From Olsenella uli (lineage in GTDB: Bacteria; Actinomycetota; Coriobacteriia; Coriobacteriales; Atopobiaceae): 64,000 nt of DNA. The position numbers and the translations under genes were made by a program. The DNA lies in the NCBI RefSeq assembly GCF_016900775.1, contig NZ_JACJKN010000015.1:1-64000 (forward strand), given 5' to 3'. Shown piece after piece: positions 44,199 to 53,350 of the stretch. How positions within the stretch are numbered: position 1 is the stretch's first letter; the number at the start of each line of letters is the position of its first letter. Below the pieces are notes generated by a model. The model made no database searches, was not told the DNA's origin, and saw nothing but the letters and a program-made list of their open reading frames with translations.

Positions 44199-45465
44199 GG
44201 TACCGTCAAGATTCTTGCGCACTTTCCGACAGCCCCATAGGCCCGCCGTCCGGTGCGGCTACCCCTCCAGCAGAGTCACGTCCAGGTAGCGACGAGAGCC
44301 CCACTCGCTCTCGGCCACGTACTTGAGCCTGGCGGTCACGAGCATGAGGGCGCTCCTCCCGTCGGGGAAGGTGCCCACGACCCTCGTCCTGCGCCGGATC
44401 TCGCGGTTGAGCCTCTCGATGGCGTTGTTGGTGCGTATGCGCCGCCAGTGCTCGCGTGGGAACCGCGTGTGGGCCAGGGTCTCGGCGTAGCCGTCCCTCA
44501 CGACCTTGGCGGCCTCCCCGAGCTTGGACTTCTCGAGCTCGGATGCGACCTCGAGGGCCTTGGCCTCGGACGCCTCGCGCGACTCCATGGCGTGGACGGC
44601 CCTGAGCATGGCCGCGACCTTCGGCCGCTTGGACTTGGGCACCTTCGCGAGCACGTTCCTGTAGAAGTGGACCGTGCAGCGCTGGTAGGCCGCGCCGGGG
44701 AAGACCTCCGCGATGGAGCCGACCATGCCGGCCGCCTTGTCGCCGGCGAGCATCCTCACGCCGCGCAGCCCGCGCGACCTCGGCCACGAGAGGAACTCCC
44801 GCCAGCACTCCGCCGACTCCGTGAACCCCTCGGCGGCACCGATGACCTCGCGGAAGCCGTCGTCGCTCACGCCTATGGCCACCATCACGGCCACGTTCTC
44901 GTAGCTCCCGCCCCGGGACCTCTTGAGGCATGTCCCGTCGACGCAGACGTAGGGGTACGCCCGGTCGAGCGGCCTGTTGCGCCACCCCTCGACCGACGCG
45001 AACGCCTTCTCGTTGAGGTTGGAGACGGTCGACGCCGAGACGCTCGAGCCCCGGAGAATCTCGGAGACGTCCTCGATGCGCCTGGTGGAGACGCCCGCGA
45101 GGTACATCTCTATCATGGCCTCCTCGACGCTCGTCTCGCGGCGCCGGTAGCGCTCGATGATCGCCGTGGTGAGCCGCATGCCCTTGAGCTTGGGCATGCG
45201 GATCGTGACCTCGCCGGACGTCGTCGTGAGCTTTCGCTCGTAGTGGCCGGCGCGGTACGCCTCGCGCCCTGCCGTCCGCTCGTAGCGCTCGGCGCCCACG
45301 AGGTCGTCGGCCTCCTCGTCCAGGAGGCCGTTCAGCATCTCCTCGACGGTACTCCTGACGAGCTCGCGAAGGTCGGTCTTCAGGCTCTCCTCGTTGAATG
45401 TTACGATTGGCTCGGGCATGGTCTACCTCCAGCATGTTTCTTGTCTAGGCAACTCGAATCATACC
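44199..45465 (-). mobile_element. IS256-family insertion sequence, ends approximate
   Basis: One intact IS256-type transposase gene with about 60 and 45 bp of flank. Candidate ends share GGTA and a weak TC-AG...TTG similarity (44199 inward; 45465 inward, complement), but no strong inverted repeat and no 8-9 bp target duplication is seen. The left flank abuts repeat cluster C and the right flank is the cut 5' end of a pilin gene. Confidence 0.65.
44259..45419 (-). CDS. IS256-family (Mutator-type) transposase
   Basis: A 386-residue transposase with the DDE triad of the IS256/Mutator group: D in YVCVDGTCLKR, D in MLAGDKAAGMV, and E in NNAIERLNREIRRR. The conserved CTVHFYRNVLAKVP motif after the second Asp is characteristic. 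The N-terminal ~100 residues (LRELVRSTVEEMLNGLLDEEADDLVGAERYERT) are the DNA-binding region. Length and motifs are complete, so it could be active. It lies between cluster C and the pilin remnant. Confidence 0.96.
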   Translation of the reverse strand: MPEPIVTFNEESLKTDLRELVRSTVEEMLNGLLDEEADDLVGAERYERTAGREAYRAGHYERKLTTTSGEVTIRMPKLKGMRLTTAIIERYRRRETSVEEAMIEMYLAGVSTRRIEDVSEILRGSSVSASTVSNLNEKAFASVEGWRNRPLDRAYPYVCVDGTCLKRSRGGSYENVAVMVAIGVSDDGFREVIGAAEGFTESAECWREFLSWPRSRGLRGVRMLAGDKAAGMVGSIAEVFPGAAYQRCTVHFYRNVLAKVPKSKRPKVAAMLRAVHAMESREASEAKALEVASELEKSKLGEAAKVVRDGYAETLAHTRFPREHWRRIRTNNAIERLNREIRRRTRVVGTFPDGRSALMLVTARLKYVAESEWGSRRYLDVTLLEG

Positions 45466-45475
45466 GGGGCGGGCC

Positions 45476-46042
45476 GTGCCCTCCTTCCTATCTGGACGCT
45501 ATTCCGCTGTCAAAGTGCGCAAGAAATTGTACGTTACCAACGACAAGGTGGCGGTCATCGAGGGCTCGACTGAGACCAACAAGGCAAAGCTCGACTTTGG
45601 TCAGAACGACAGTACCGAGTCTGATGTCGTTGAGGTCGATACCTACGCTATCTCCGTCGTCAAGACGGATGCCGACAGCGGCGCTGCGCTTAAGGACGCT
45701 GTTTTCGGAGTTTATTCCAACGAAGACTGCACCGATGAGATCGGCCAGATTACTACCGGGGAGAACGGTGTCGGCTTCCTCGCTGGCCTTAAGGCTGGAA
45801 CCTACTACCTCAAGGAGATTGAGGCTCCTGAGGGCTATCAGCTTGACATGACCGTTCATACCGTGGTTGTCCCTGCTGTCGACGATACCGACAACAACGT
45901 CAACCTTGACATCACCAACAAGAAGGACATCCCCGACCTTCCCTCCACCGGTGGTGCCGGCACGATCGCCCTCACCGCTGCTGGCGTGGTGCTGATTGCT
46001 GGTGCGGCCGCCTTCATCGTCCGTGCTCGTAAGGAGAACTAA
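45476..46042 (+). pseudogene. 3' part of an LPXTG pilin gene, 5' end removed by the IS256-like element
   Basis: The surviving 188 residues hold the end of one Ig/isopeptide-like domain (VTNDKVAVIEGSTETNKAKLDFGQ), a whole SpaA-type domain (AISVVKTDADSGAALKDAVFGVYS ... YYLKEIEAPEGYQ with the E-box glutamate), the sorting signal LPSTGG, a hydrophobic helix and RARKEN. The signal peptide and the N-terminal pilin domains are missing; the frame is open into the IS edge with only a GTG near it. Codons are less GC-rich than in neighbouring genes. As it stands it cannot be exported, so it is a remnant. Confidence 0.88.
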
Positions 46043-46077
46043 GGCACTGTCCGCCTGACCGCTTTGGTCGAGCGCAT

Positions 46078-46109
46078 GGCCCGGCTTCCATCTTGGGGGC
46101 CGGGCCTTT
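46078..46109 (+). terminator. terminator after the pilin gene
   Basis: GGCCCGG (46078-46084) pairs with CCGGGCC (46100-46106), with TTT after the stem. It lies 35 bp past the pilin stop. Confidence 0.7.
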
Positions 46110-46194
46110 GCGTAGCTGTTGATGGCCGGCGTTCTGGCGTAGAGCGCCGACCACTGACAGCTGTGAAACGCCCATCAGATAAGGGGGTAGATGA

Positions 46195-47322
46195 GTGAGC
46201 CCGCGCAAAAGCAACAACGCCGCGGTGGCCGGCAGCGTGTCAACACACGGCGCCCGTTCCGCCGCGCCTAGAGGGCCGGTCCGTCGCAGCGTTCTTCTCG
46301 CCATCGTCGCGCTGCTCGTGGGGGTTGCGTGCGTTGCATACCCCCTGGTGAGCAACGCGTTGCTACAGGCTGCGCAGGGCAAGGTCATCAGCGTGCAGCA
46401 GGAGGCCGTTGAGAAGGAGCCCGAGGAGGACCTCTCGGCAGAGCGAGAGCGGGCAATCTCATACAACGAGCGGCTGCTCAATGGGCGTGCCGTGGTCACG
46501 GACCCCTTTGACCCGGACGCCTAGCGCCCGAGCGACGAGGAGTACTGGCAGACACTTAACCTCAACGGCGACGGCGTCATGGGAACGCTGGTCATCCCGG
46601 CCATCCACGTGAACCTGCCCATCTATCACGGCACGTCTGACGAGGTGCTGCAGGATGGCGTTGGGCACCTTGAGGGCACAAGCGTTCCGATTGGCGGCCT
46701 CTCCACGCACAGCGTCCTCTCAGGCCACACTGGCCTCCCCTCGATGAAGATCTTTGACGCGCTTGACCAGCTGGAGGTGGGCGACTACTTCATCATCCAA
46801 GTGCTGGGTGAGGACCATGCCTACCGCGTGACCTCGATCGAGGTGGTTTTGCCGGACGAGACAAGCTCCCTTGGTATTCAAGAGGGAAAGGACCTCTGCA
46901 CGCTTGTCACCTGCACGCCGTATGGCGTCAACTCGCACCGTCTGCTCGTGCACGCCGAGCGCTGCGAGGTCCCGGTCGAGTGGCTCGACAAGGGAGACGC
47001 GGAGTTTCCGGCGGGGTACAGCGAGCCCGCGGACAAGGCGCTGCTGCCATCGGTGCTGATAGGCCTGGCCATCGCGGCTCTTATCATCGTCGCGTACGCC
47101 ATCGTGAGGAGGCTCCGCTCCGGGGCGGGCGCTCGTGGTGTCGCCCCCATTGAGATGGGCGAGCCCACGGGCGGAGCTGGGCCCGCTCGGGCGGGGGGGC
47201 ACTTTGCGGTACCTGGTTCTTCTCGCCAGGGCCAGTCGGGGTCTGGCGGGGGTGCCGTGGGGATGAGGCCCGTCTTGCCGAGGCGCCATCGGCCGGGAGA
47301 GGGGAGGCGGCGCCATGGCTAG
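46195..47322 (+). pseudogene. class C pilin sortase interrupted by an in-frame amber codon
   Basis: The frame runs from GTG 46195 (ribosome site AAGGGGG) through an N-terminal membrane helix and the DPFDPDA lid region, meets TAG at 46522-46524, then continues in the same frame to 47322. The downstream part holds the full catalytic core: His in VLSGHTGLP, Cys in LVTCTPYG, Arg in SHRLLVHAE, and a C-terminal membrane helix. Without readthrough or suppression the product is a 109-residue stub. With the pilin next to it also broken, it looks like decay, but the downstream frame is otherwise clean. Confidence 0.85.
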
Positions 47323-47526
47323 GCGATTGGCCCGTCCTGACGCGGGTCCTTCTCGCCCTCCCACGAAGATTGCTCCTCGAGCGGCGGCGCCCCTCCTCTA
47401 CCGAGCTGTTCCTGAGGGGGCCTGAAGCGCTGCCTGCCTCTGGCGGCGGCGCTGGTTGCGGTGTACGCTTTGGTTGTTCGACCGCGCCTCTAGCACACCG
47501 GGGGTGCGCGGGATGTGGGACCTGGA

Positions 47527-48513
47527 ATGCCGGACGAAGCAACGAAGGGGGGCGCCGTGGCCAGGCATTTGGCAGACGTGCCGTCACGTGACGGCCGAGA
47601 CGGGCGCCCGCGGCGTCGGCGTGGGCTGCCCGCGCTCCTGATGGGCGTCGTCCTTCTGGTCCTGGGCATCGCGCTGATGATTGCCCCCACGGTTGGCGCC
47701 GTGATCGAGCGGAGTCACGCGGACGCCGTGGTGGAGGACTTCCGGCGCGAGGCCCTGGGCGGCGAGTCCGTGTTGGACAGCGAGATAACCTACCGCCCCA
47801 AGGAGGGCGACGCCACCTATGAGGCGCTCCAGGCGTACAACCAGGAGGTCCGTGCGGGTACGGGCGATGCGGTGAACGACCCCTTTGCGCTCACGGGCAG
47901 CGACCTCTCTGAGCTTGGCCTGCCGGACGGGATTGTGGGCACCATCTCCATTCCCAAGATGAGCGTGTCGCTTCCGCTCTACCTTGGCGCCACGGAGGAC
48001 AATCTCGAGAAGGGCGCCTGCGTGGTGGCCGGGACCTCGATGCCCGTGGGCGGGGCGTCCTCGAACTGCGTCATAGCCGCGCACCGGAGCCGCTGGTACG
48101 GCGTGCAGATGTTCCGCGACATCGAGCTCATGGAGCCGGGCGACACCCTTACGATCACGACCCCGTGGGAGACGCTCACCTATGCGGTGGTGGGCTCGGA
48201 GATCATAGAGCCCGATGACGCCGACGCCCTTGCCGTCCAGGACGGCCGCGACATGGTAACGCTGCTCACCTGCCACCCCTACACGCAGACCACGCAGCGT
48301 TACGTGGTCTACTGCGAGCGGGTGCCCAACGAGGAGGCGCAGTCGGAGCCGGGCCTTGCCGAGCAGGCGGTGGCGGCGTTTCTGCCCGCGCCGGCCGAGG
48401 GATCGCCGGAGCTTGGGGCGGAGCTTGCGCTCAAGATCGTGGGGCTGGCCATAGTGCTCGGCACGGGTGTGCTCCTTGTGGTGGACGCGGTGCGGCGGGG
48501 GCGCCGGGCATAG
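47527..48513 (+). CDS. class C sortase
   Basis: A 328-residue intact sortase: N-terminal membrane helix (~40-62), then a FALTGSDL lid-like region, catalytic His in NCVIAAHRSRW, Cys in TLLTCHPYTQTTQRYVVYCER (Cys and Arg), and a C-terminal membrane helix with RRGRRA. Class C sortases polymerise pilins and attach them to the wall. The start could also be a GTG 12 bp upstream. Its own pilin substrate is not intact in this window, so it may serve a pilin elsewhere. Confidence 0.92.
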   Translation: MPDEATKGGAVARHLADVPSRDGRDGRPRRRRGLPALLMGVVLLVLGIALMIAPTVGAVIERSHADAVVEDFRREALGGESVLDSEITYRPKEGDATYEALQAYNQEVRAGTGDAVNDPFALTGSDLSELGLPDGIVGTISIPKMSVSLPLYLGATEDNLEKGACVVAGTSMPVGGASSNCVIAAHRSRWYGVQMFRDIELMEPGDTLTITTPWETLTYAVVGSEIIEPDDADALAVQDGRDMVTLLTCHPYTQTTQRYVVYCERVPNEEAQSEPGLAEQAVAAFLPAPAEGSPELGAELALKIVGLAIVLGTGVLLVVDAVRRGRRA

Positions 48514-48575
48514 CGCCGCTTTCAGGGTTGCCATTATGTCGTATAGCGCCGCTTTCAGGGTTGCCATTATGTCGT
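48510..48575 (+). repeat. exact 33-bp tandem duplication
   Basis: ATAGCGCCGCTTTCAGGGTT... occurs twice in perfect tandem at 48510-48542 and 48543-48575. The first copy overlaps the sortase stop codon. It may be a recent slippage product or a small regulatory repeat before the XRE-type gene. Confidence 0.9.
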
Positions 48576-48735
48576 ACATAGCCATCTACCTGCGGTTTGC
48601 AACCGTAGGGCGCCTCTGTGTTGCCAAAAAAGCAGCCCGGGGTTGGTGGCTGGCGCCCGTCTGGTACCGTAACGTACGTGGTGCCGGCAGACAGCGCGCC
48701 CGCACGGGCGCACCACCCCCGAGGAAGGGCCAGCC

Positions 48736-49767
48736 ATGAGCTTCCGCGACAACCTCCAGCACCTGCGCGCCACGCGCAATATGACCCAAGAGCAGCTTGC
48801 CATGCTGCTGGGCGTCTCCCGCCAGTCCGTGACCAAGTGGGAGGCCGAGAAGAGCTATCCAGAGATGGACAAGCTCCTCAAGCTCTGCCAGATCTTCGAG
48901 TGCAGCCTGGACGACCTCGTGACCGGGGACCTCACCGGCCGCGCGCCCGAGCCCGCCGCCGCGTCCGTTCCCGTCGGGCCGCCCACGGACGTCTGCGGCT
49001 ACGACGAGCACTGGCGCACGCTGGCATGGAAGGTCCCCACCGGCATCGCGGCGATTCTTCTGGGCATTGCGATCGGCCTCTTCTTTGAGGGCGCGGTCGA
49101 GCTGGCGCCGATGGGCGCGCGCGACGGGCTCTTTGTGATCATCGTGTTCCTGGGCATCCTGGCTGGGCTGGCGTTTCTTGTCCCCGCCGGCATGGACCAC
49201 GCCGCCTTCCAGAGGGCGCATCCCTACGTGGAGGACTTCTATACCGACGACGACCGTGCCGCAGCGCGCAGGCAGTTCTCCGGCGGGCTCATCGCCGGGC
49301 TTGCGTTCATCTTCGCGGGCATCGGCTGCCTCCTCATGATCGAGCCGACGGCGGAAAACGTCGCGCTGTTCTTCCTGATGTTCTTCATCGCGCTGGGCGT
49401 GTGGAACATTACGCATTACGGGATGTTGCTCGGGCGCATCAACGTGGCCGAGTACAACAAGAGCGTGGCCGAGGACCTTGAGGTTGAGGACATCGTGAGC
49501 GCGGAGCTGGACGAGGCCCGGCGAGAGGCGCTTCTCGCGAGCAAGCGGGAGGACAGGAAGATTGGCGCGGTCTGCGGCACCATCATGATCGTGGCCACGA
49601 TTGTGGGCCTGGCGCTGCTGTTCACGCCGGTCTTTGCCGCACCCGACCTCTCCGCGTTTGAGCCGGAAGGCACCTCGGCCATGTGGTTTTGGGTGGCCTG
49701 GCCCGTGGGCGGCATGCTCTGCGGCATTGTGACCATCCTCATGAAGGCGTTTGGCCAGGATGAGTAG
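48736..49767 (+). CDS. XRE-family regulator fused to a membrane domain
   Basis: A 343-residue protein. Residues 1-~65 are an XRE helix-turn-helix (LRATRNMTQEQLAMLLGVSRQSVTKWE, then YPEMDKLLKLCQIF). The rest has about six hydrophobic helices (e.g. IAAILLGIAIGLFF, VIIVFLGILAGLAFLV, and a final WFWVAWPVGGMLCGIVTIL). Such membrane-bound XRE proteins are common in Firmicutes and Actinobacteria and tie DNA binding to a membrane signal. The ribosome site GAGGAAGGG precedes the ATG. Confidence 0.85.
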   Translation: MSFRDNLQHLRATRNMTQEQLAMLLGVSRQSVTKWEAEKSYPEMDKLLKLCQIFECSLDDLVTGDLTGRAPEPAAASVPVGPPTDVCGYDEHWRTLAWKVPTGIAAILLGIAIGLFFEGAVELAPMGARDGLFVIIVFLGILAGLAFLVPAGMDHAAFQRAHPYVEDFYTDDDRAAARRQFSGGLIAGLAFIFAGIGCLLMIEPTAENVALFFLMFFIALGVWNITHYGMLLGRINVAEYNKSVAEDLEVEDIVSAELDEARREALLASKREDRKIGAVCGTIMIVATIVGLALLFTPVFAAPDLSAFEPEGTSAMWFWVAWPVGGMLCGIVTILMKAFGQDE

Positions 49768-49999
49768 CCCATGCCGGTTCTAGGTGTTTTCTGCGAGGCC
49801 CATCGAGTATCCGGGATAAACGGGACGAAAAGCCGCAGGTAGATAAATGCCATGGCATCGGTAGTACTTGAGAAAAGCCGAAAGAAACACCAATAACCGG
49901 ACCCCGTGACAAAAACAACCAAATTGGCGACGCGGCGTCTCTTGCATCCCGTACTGGCGTAAAATCGAAAGCAAACGTTACCCGAGGGAGAGGGGCCGC

Positions 50000-51199
50000 A
50001 TGGACGCTGCCGCCAATAACACTGCCAAGGTCTACTACACCAACCTGCGCACCTACGCGCGCGAGAGCCAGCTCGACAAGCTCAAGCGTCTCATCCGCCG
50101 CGCCGGCATCGGGCAGATTGACTTTGAGAACAAGTTCGTCGCCATCAAGATTCACTTTGGCGAGCTGGGCAACCTCAGCTTCCTGCGTCCCAACTACGCC
50201 CGCGCCGTAGCTGACGTGGTCAAGGAGCTGGGCGGCAAGCCCTTCCTCACGGACTGCAACACGCTCTACGTGGGCAGCCGCAAGAATGCGCTCGAGCATA
50301 TCGACTGCGCGTACCAGAACGGCTTCACCCCGTACGCCACCGGCTGCCAGGTGATCATCGCCGACGGCCTCAAGGGCACCGACGAGACCCTCGTCCCCGT
50401 GAAGAACGGCGAGTACGTGAAGGAGGCCAAGATCGGCCACGCCCTCATGGACGCGGACATCGTGATTTCCCTCACGCACTTCAAGGGTCATGAGCAGGCC
50501 GGCTTTGGCGGCTGCATGAAGAACCTCGGCATGGGCGGCGGCTCGCGCGCGGGCAAGATGGAGCAGCACGCCGCCGGCAAGCCGAGCGTGCACACCGAGA
50601 AGTGCGTCGGCTGCCGCGCGTGCGAGCGCATCTGCGCGCATGGCGCCATCAGCTTTGAGGGGACGCGCGAGCGCGAGCTGCCGAGCGGCAAGACGGTCAC
50701 CGTGCCGGTGGCGCACATCGACCACGACCGCTGCGTGGGCTGCGGCCGCTGCATCGGCGCGTGCAACCAGGACGCCATCGAGCCGGACTACGATGCCGCC
50801 GTCGACGTGCTCAACTACAAGATCGCCGAGTACACGCAGGCCATCGTGCAGGACCGCCCGAGCTTCCACATCTCCATTGCCATGGACATTAGCCCCAACT
50901 GCGACTGCCACGCGGAGAACGACACGCCCATCGTGCCGGACCTGGGCATGTTCGCGAGCTTTGACCCCGTGGCCATCGACCAGGCCTGCATTGACATGGC
51001 GCTGGCCGCGCCCGTGCTGCCCAACTCGGAGCTCACGGACATGAGGGCCAAGCTGGAGGCCGAGGGCGGCGTCCCCGAGCGCTGCCAGCACGACCACTTC
51101 AACCTCACGCACCCGGACACCAACTGGCGCTCCATGATCGAGCACGGCGAGAAGATCGGGCTGGGCACGAGCCACTACGAGCTGATCGAGGTCAAGTAG
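50000..51199 (+). CDS. DUF362 protein with two 4Fe-4S ferredoxin motifs
   Basis: A 399-residue protein with an N-terminal DUF362 domain (VYYTNLRTYARESQLDKLKRLIR ... FVAIKIHFGELGN) and two ferredoxin motifs (CVGCRACERICAHGAIS and CVGCGRCIGACNQDAIE) at about residues 197-260, followed by the second half of DUF362. Function is unproven; the cluster pair suggests electron transfer in anaerobic metabolism. GGGAGAGGGG precedes the ATG. A hairpin at 51262-51300 ends it. Confidence 0.9.
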   Translation: MDAAANNTAKVYYTNLRTYARESQLDKLKRLIRRAGIGQIDFENKFVAIKIHFGELGNLSFLRPNYARAVADVVKELGGKPFLTDCNTLYVGSRKNALEHIDCAYQNGFTPYATGCQVIIADGLKGTDETLVPVKNGEYVKEAKIGHALMDADIVISLTHFKGHEQAGFGGCMKNLGMGGGSRAGKMEQHAAGKPSVHTEKCVGCRACERICAHGAISFEGTRERELPSGKTVTVPVAHIDHDRCVGCGRCIGACNQDAIEPDYDAAVDVLNYKIAEYTQAIVQDRPSFHISIAMDISPNCDCHAENDTPIVPDLGMFASFDPVAIDQACIDMALAAPVLPNSELTDMRAKLEAEGGVPERCQHDHFNLTHPDTNWRSMIEHGEKIGLGTSHYELIEVK

Positions 51200-51261
51200 T
51201 TAGTGCGCGCGGGGTCGCTCTGCTGCGCCCCTTGTGCCGGCGCTTATATCGACAGCGGGTC

Positions 51262-51300
51262 CTTCGCCCCTGACCTCACAAGATGAGGCCAGGGGCGAAG
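51262..51300 (+). terminator. hairpin after the DUF362 gene
   Basis: Arms CTTCGCCCCTGACCTCA (51262-51278) and 51284-51300 pair with one mismatch and are followed by TTT. This is a strong terminator candidate about 60 bp after the stop. Confidence 0.7.
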
Positions 51301-51361
51301 TTTAGAGCTTCTGCCTGCGAGAACGTTAGCCTCACCTTGCGATGCCGAGAAGTATCTTCGC

Positions 51362-51405
51362 GCCCGCCGGCCGCGGCCAGGTGAAGCTGGTCGCGGCCGG
51401 CGGGC
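51362..51405 (-). terminator. GC-rich hairpin after the first esterase gene
   Basis: Perfect 14-bp arms GCCCGCCGGCCGCG (51362-51375) and complement (51392-51405) lie just past the stop of the minus-strand esterase. There is no clear T tract, so a terminator role is possible but unproven. Confidence 0.5.
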
Positions 51406-51427
51406 AGAGCATCTGGGGACCGCTGGG

Positions 51428-52294
51428 CTAGCGCTGGTTCTCCGGCGGGCGGAGCTTGGTGAGGGCGGTGTAGTCGACCTCGGCGGAGCTCGGTTTCATG
51501 GGGCCGGGCGCGTACCAGTCGAGCGCGCAGTCGATCCAGGCGTTCCAGAACGGCCACTCGTGCGCGCCGATCTCCGGCTCCCAGTAGGTGACGTCAAAGT
51601 TGGCGTCGCGCAGCAGGTGCACGAGGTCGCGGTTGTTCTGGCAGAGGTTGTCATGCAGGCCGCAGGCCGAGTAGAAGCGCGGCTTGGGCAGGTCGGGGTC
51701 CTTGCGGAACTTGTCAATGAGCGCCACGTAGTCCTTGTCGGACCCAATGACGGTGTCGAGGTCGCCGAAGAAGCGCTCGTAGTACTTGCGCTTGCGTGGC
51801 GAGTGGGACTCCACGGCCTCGAGCACGCGGTCGCGCATGAACGCGCCGGAGAGGATGATGATGCTGCCAAAGCGGTCGGGGCGCAAAAGACCGTTGATGA
51901 GCGCCGTGTAGGCGCCGATCGAGATGCCGGCGAGCGCCGTGTCCTCGCGCTTGGCCGAGAGCGGGAAGAGCCGCCGCGTAAAGTCCACCAGCTCCTCGCT
52001 GATGAACTTGCCGTGCCACTCGTTGATCTCGGGCTTGTTGAGGTAGAGCCCGTCCTCGCCGGAGGGCATGATGAGGGCGACGTCGCGTGCCTCGGCCGTC
52101 TCGACCACGTGGGTGCGGTCGATCCAGTCGACGTCCTGGCCAAAGAGCCCGTGCAACAGGTACACCGTGCGGTACGGGCCGCGGCGCTTCTTGGCGAGCT
52201 TGTCGCCGTCCATCTTGTCGGCGGGAATCACCGCCGTGAGCACGACGTTGCGCTGAAGATAGTGAGAGTAGAAGTCGACTCTGAGCAGTGCCAT
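51428..52294 (-). CDS. alpha/beta-hydrolase esterase, EstA/S-formylglutathione-hydrolase type
   Basis: A 288-residue esterase: YLLHGLFGQDVDW oxyanion-side motif, nucleophile S125 in LAGISIGAYTA (GxSxG), and a late histidine in GAHEWPFW. It has no signal peptide, so it is cytosolic. The family cleaves short acyl esters such as tributyrin or carbohydrate acetates. It is a paralogue of the next gene upstream (same length class and motif set), so the pair arose by tandem duplication. Confidence 0.88.
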   Translation of the reverse strand: MALLRVDFYSHYLQRNVVLTAVIPADKMDGDKLAKKRRGPYRTVYLLHGLFGQDVDWIDRTHVVETAEARDVALIMPSGEDGLYLNKPEINEWHGKFISEELVDFTRRLFPLSAKREDTALAGISIGAYTALINGLLRPDRFGSIIILSGAFMRDRVLEAVESHSPRKRKYYERFFGDLDTVIGSDKDYVALIDKFRKDPDLPKPRFYSACGLHDNLCQNNRDLVHLLRDANFDVTYWEPEIGAHEWPFWNAWIDCALDWYAPGPMKPSSAEVDYTALTKLRPPENQR

Positions 52295-52351
52295 TCTCGA
52301 GTCCTCCCTGCGCGGTCGGATGAGGCAGTGTACCGGCCCCGGCGCATGGCG

Positions 52352-53206
52352 CTAGAGGAGCCAGTCGAGCGCCTGCGGCAGGGCTGCGTTCCAGAAGTCC
52401 CAGTCGTGGCCGCCCGCCATCTCATGATACGTGACCTCGAGCCCGGTGTCGCGCATGCGCCCTGCCAGCATCCGGTTAGCTTCGGCGAGCGGGTCCTGAT
52501 TGCCGCAGGACATGTAGATGCGCGGGCGCGGGCGGTCGCAGTAGACGAGGTCTGCGGCCAGGCGCGCCGGGTCCTTGTCGCTTCCGCGCACCTCGTCGAG
52601 CTTGCCGAAGGTGTGCTCGAGGAAGGGGCGGGAGAGGAAGAAGAGGTCGTCCGAGATGATCTGGTCAAAGCCGTCGATGATCATGGCCGAGGAGAGCGCC
52701 ACGATGGAGCCGAAGGTCTCGCAGTACCTGAGGCCGTTGCGCAGCGCGCCGTACGCGCCCATCGAGATGCCGCCGATGAAGGTGTCCTCGCGGCGGTCGG
52801 AGAGCGGGAACATCCGGCGCGCCACCTCCACGAGCTCCTGGCCCACGAAGCGGGCGTAGTAGTCGTGCGTCTCGGGCTGGTCGAGGTAGAAGGCGTTATA
52901 GCCCGAGGGCATCACCACGGCGATGCCGTGGCTCTCCGCCCAGTGGCGGATGCGCGTCTCGGAGATCCAGTCCGCGTGGTTGCCGGAGATGCCGTGCAGC
53001 AGGAAGAGCGTCTTGAACGGCTCCTTCTTGGGCGGGTAGGGCATGCGCTCCCAGGCGCCGTCCTGGGCCTCGACGGTCTTCTCGGCGTGGCGCAGGTTGG
53101 AGCTGGCGGCGTACGCGGCGCCCTGGTCGTCAAAGGGGAGAATGACCTCGAGCGTGGTGGTGCGCATGAGGCTCGAGGAGAAGTAGTCAACGCTGATGAG
53201 AGCCAT
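52352..53206 (-). CDS. alpha/beta-hydrolase esterase, tandem paralogue
   Basis: A 284-residue relative of the downstream gene: LFLLHGISGNHADW, nucleophile S148 in GGISMGAYG, and a histidine in GGHDWDFWN. It carries ~25 extra residues after strand 2 that the other copy lacks. The start ATG 53206 follows AAGGAGG. It is 57 bp upstream of the second esterase, so both are probably co-transcribed. It is cytosolic; its natural substrate is unknown. Confidence 0.88.
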   Translation of the reverse strand: MALISVDYFSSSLMRTTTLEVILPFDDQGAAYAASSNLRHAEKTVEAQDGAWERMPYPPKKEPFKTLFLLHGISGNHADWISETRIRHWAESHGIAVVMPSGYNAFYLDQPETHDYYARFVGQELVEVARRMFPLSDRREDTFIGGISMGAYGALRNGLRYCETFGSIVALSSAMIIDGFDQIISDDLFFLSRPFLEHTFGKLDEVRGSDKDPARLAADLVYCDRPRPRIYMSCGNQDPLAEANRMLAGRMRDTGLEVTYHEMAGGHDWDFWNAALPQALDWLL

Positions 53207-53279
53207 GGGGGCCTCCTTGTTGCGGGCTAGCGGAACCACGCAAGTATAGCGCGGATGGCATGGTGGCCGCGCAGGGGTG

Positions 53280-53350
53280 ACCTGACAAAGGTGACGGGGT
53301 CGTTTGTCATGAGCCTTTCATGACAAACGACCCCGTCACCTTTGTCAGGT
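53280..53350. repeat. perfect 33-bp-arm palindrome, TGACAAAGGTGACGGGG family
   Basis: Arms 53280-53312 and 53318-53350 are perfect reverse complements with a 5-nt loop. The first reads CCTGACAAAGGTGACGGGG, then TCGTTTGTCATGA. It lies between the esterase gene start and the treR-like stop. Sister elements are at 58060-58130 and 58998-59080. Confidence 0.93.

Noticed and set aside
44199-45465. Clear terminal inverted repeats and target duplication for the IS256-like element
   Set aside because: Only a weak GGTA-based similarity is present at the proposed ends and flanks do not match, so exact borders are not claimed.
49780-49974. Possible 64-residue minus-strand protein
   Set aside because: It has no ribosome site, no recognisable features, and lies in the spacer upstream of the DUF362 gene where a promoter is expected.
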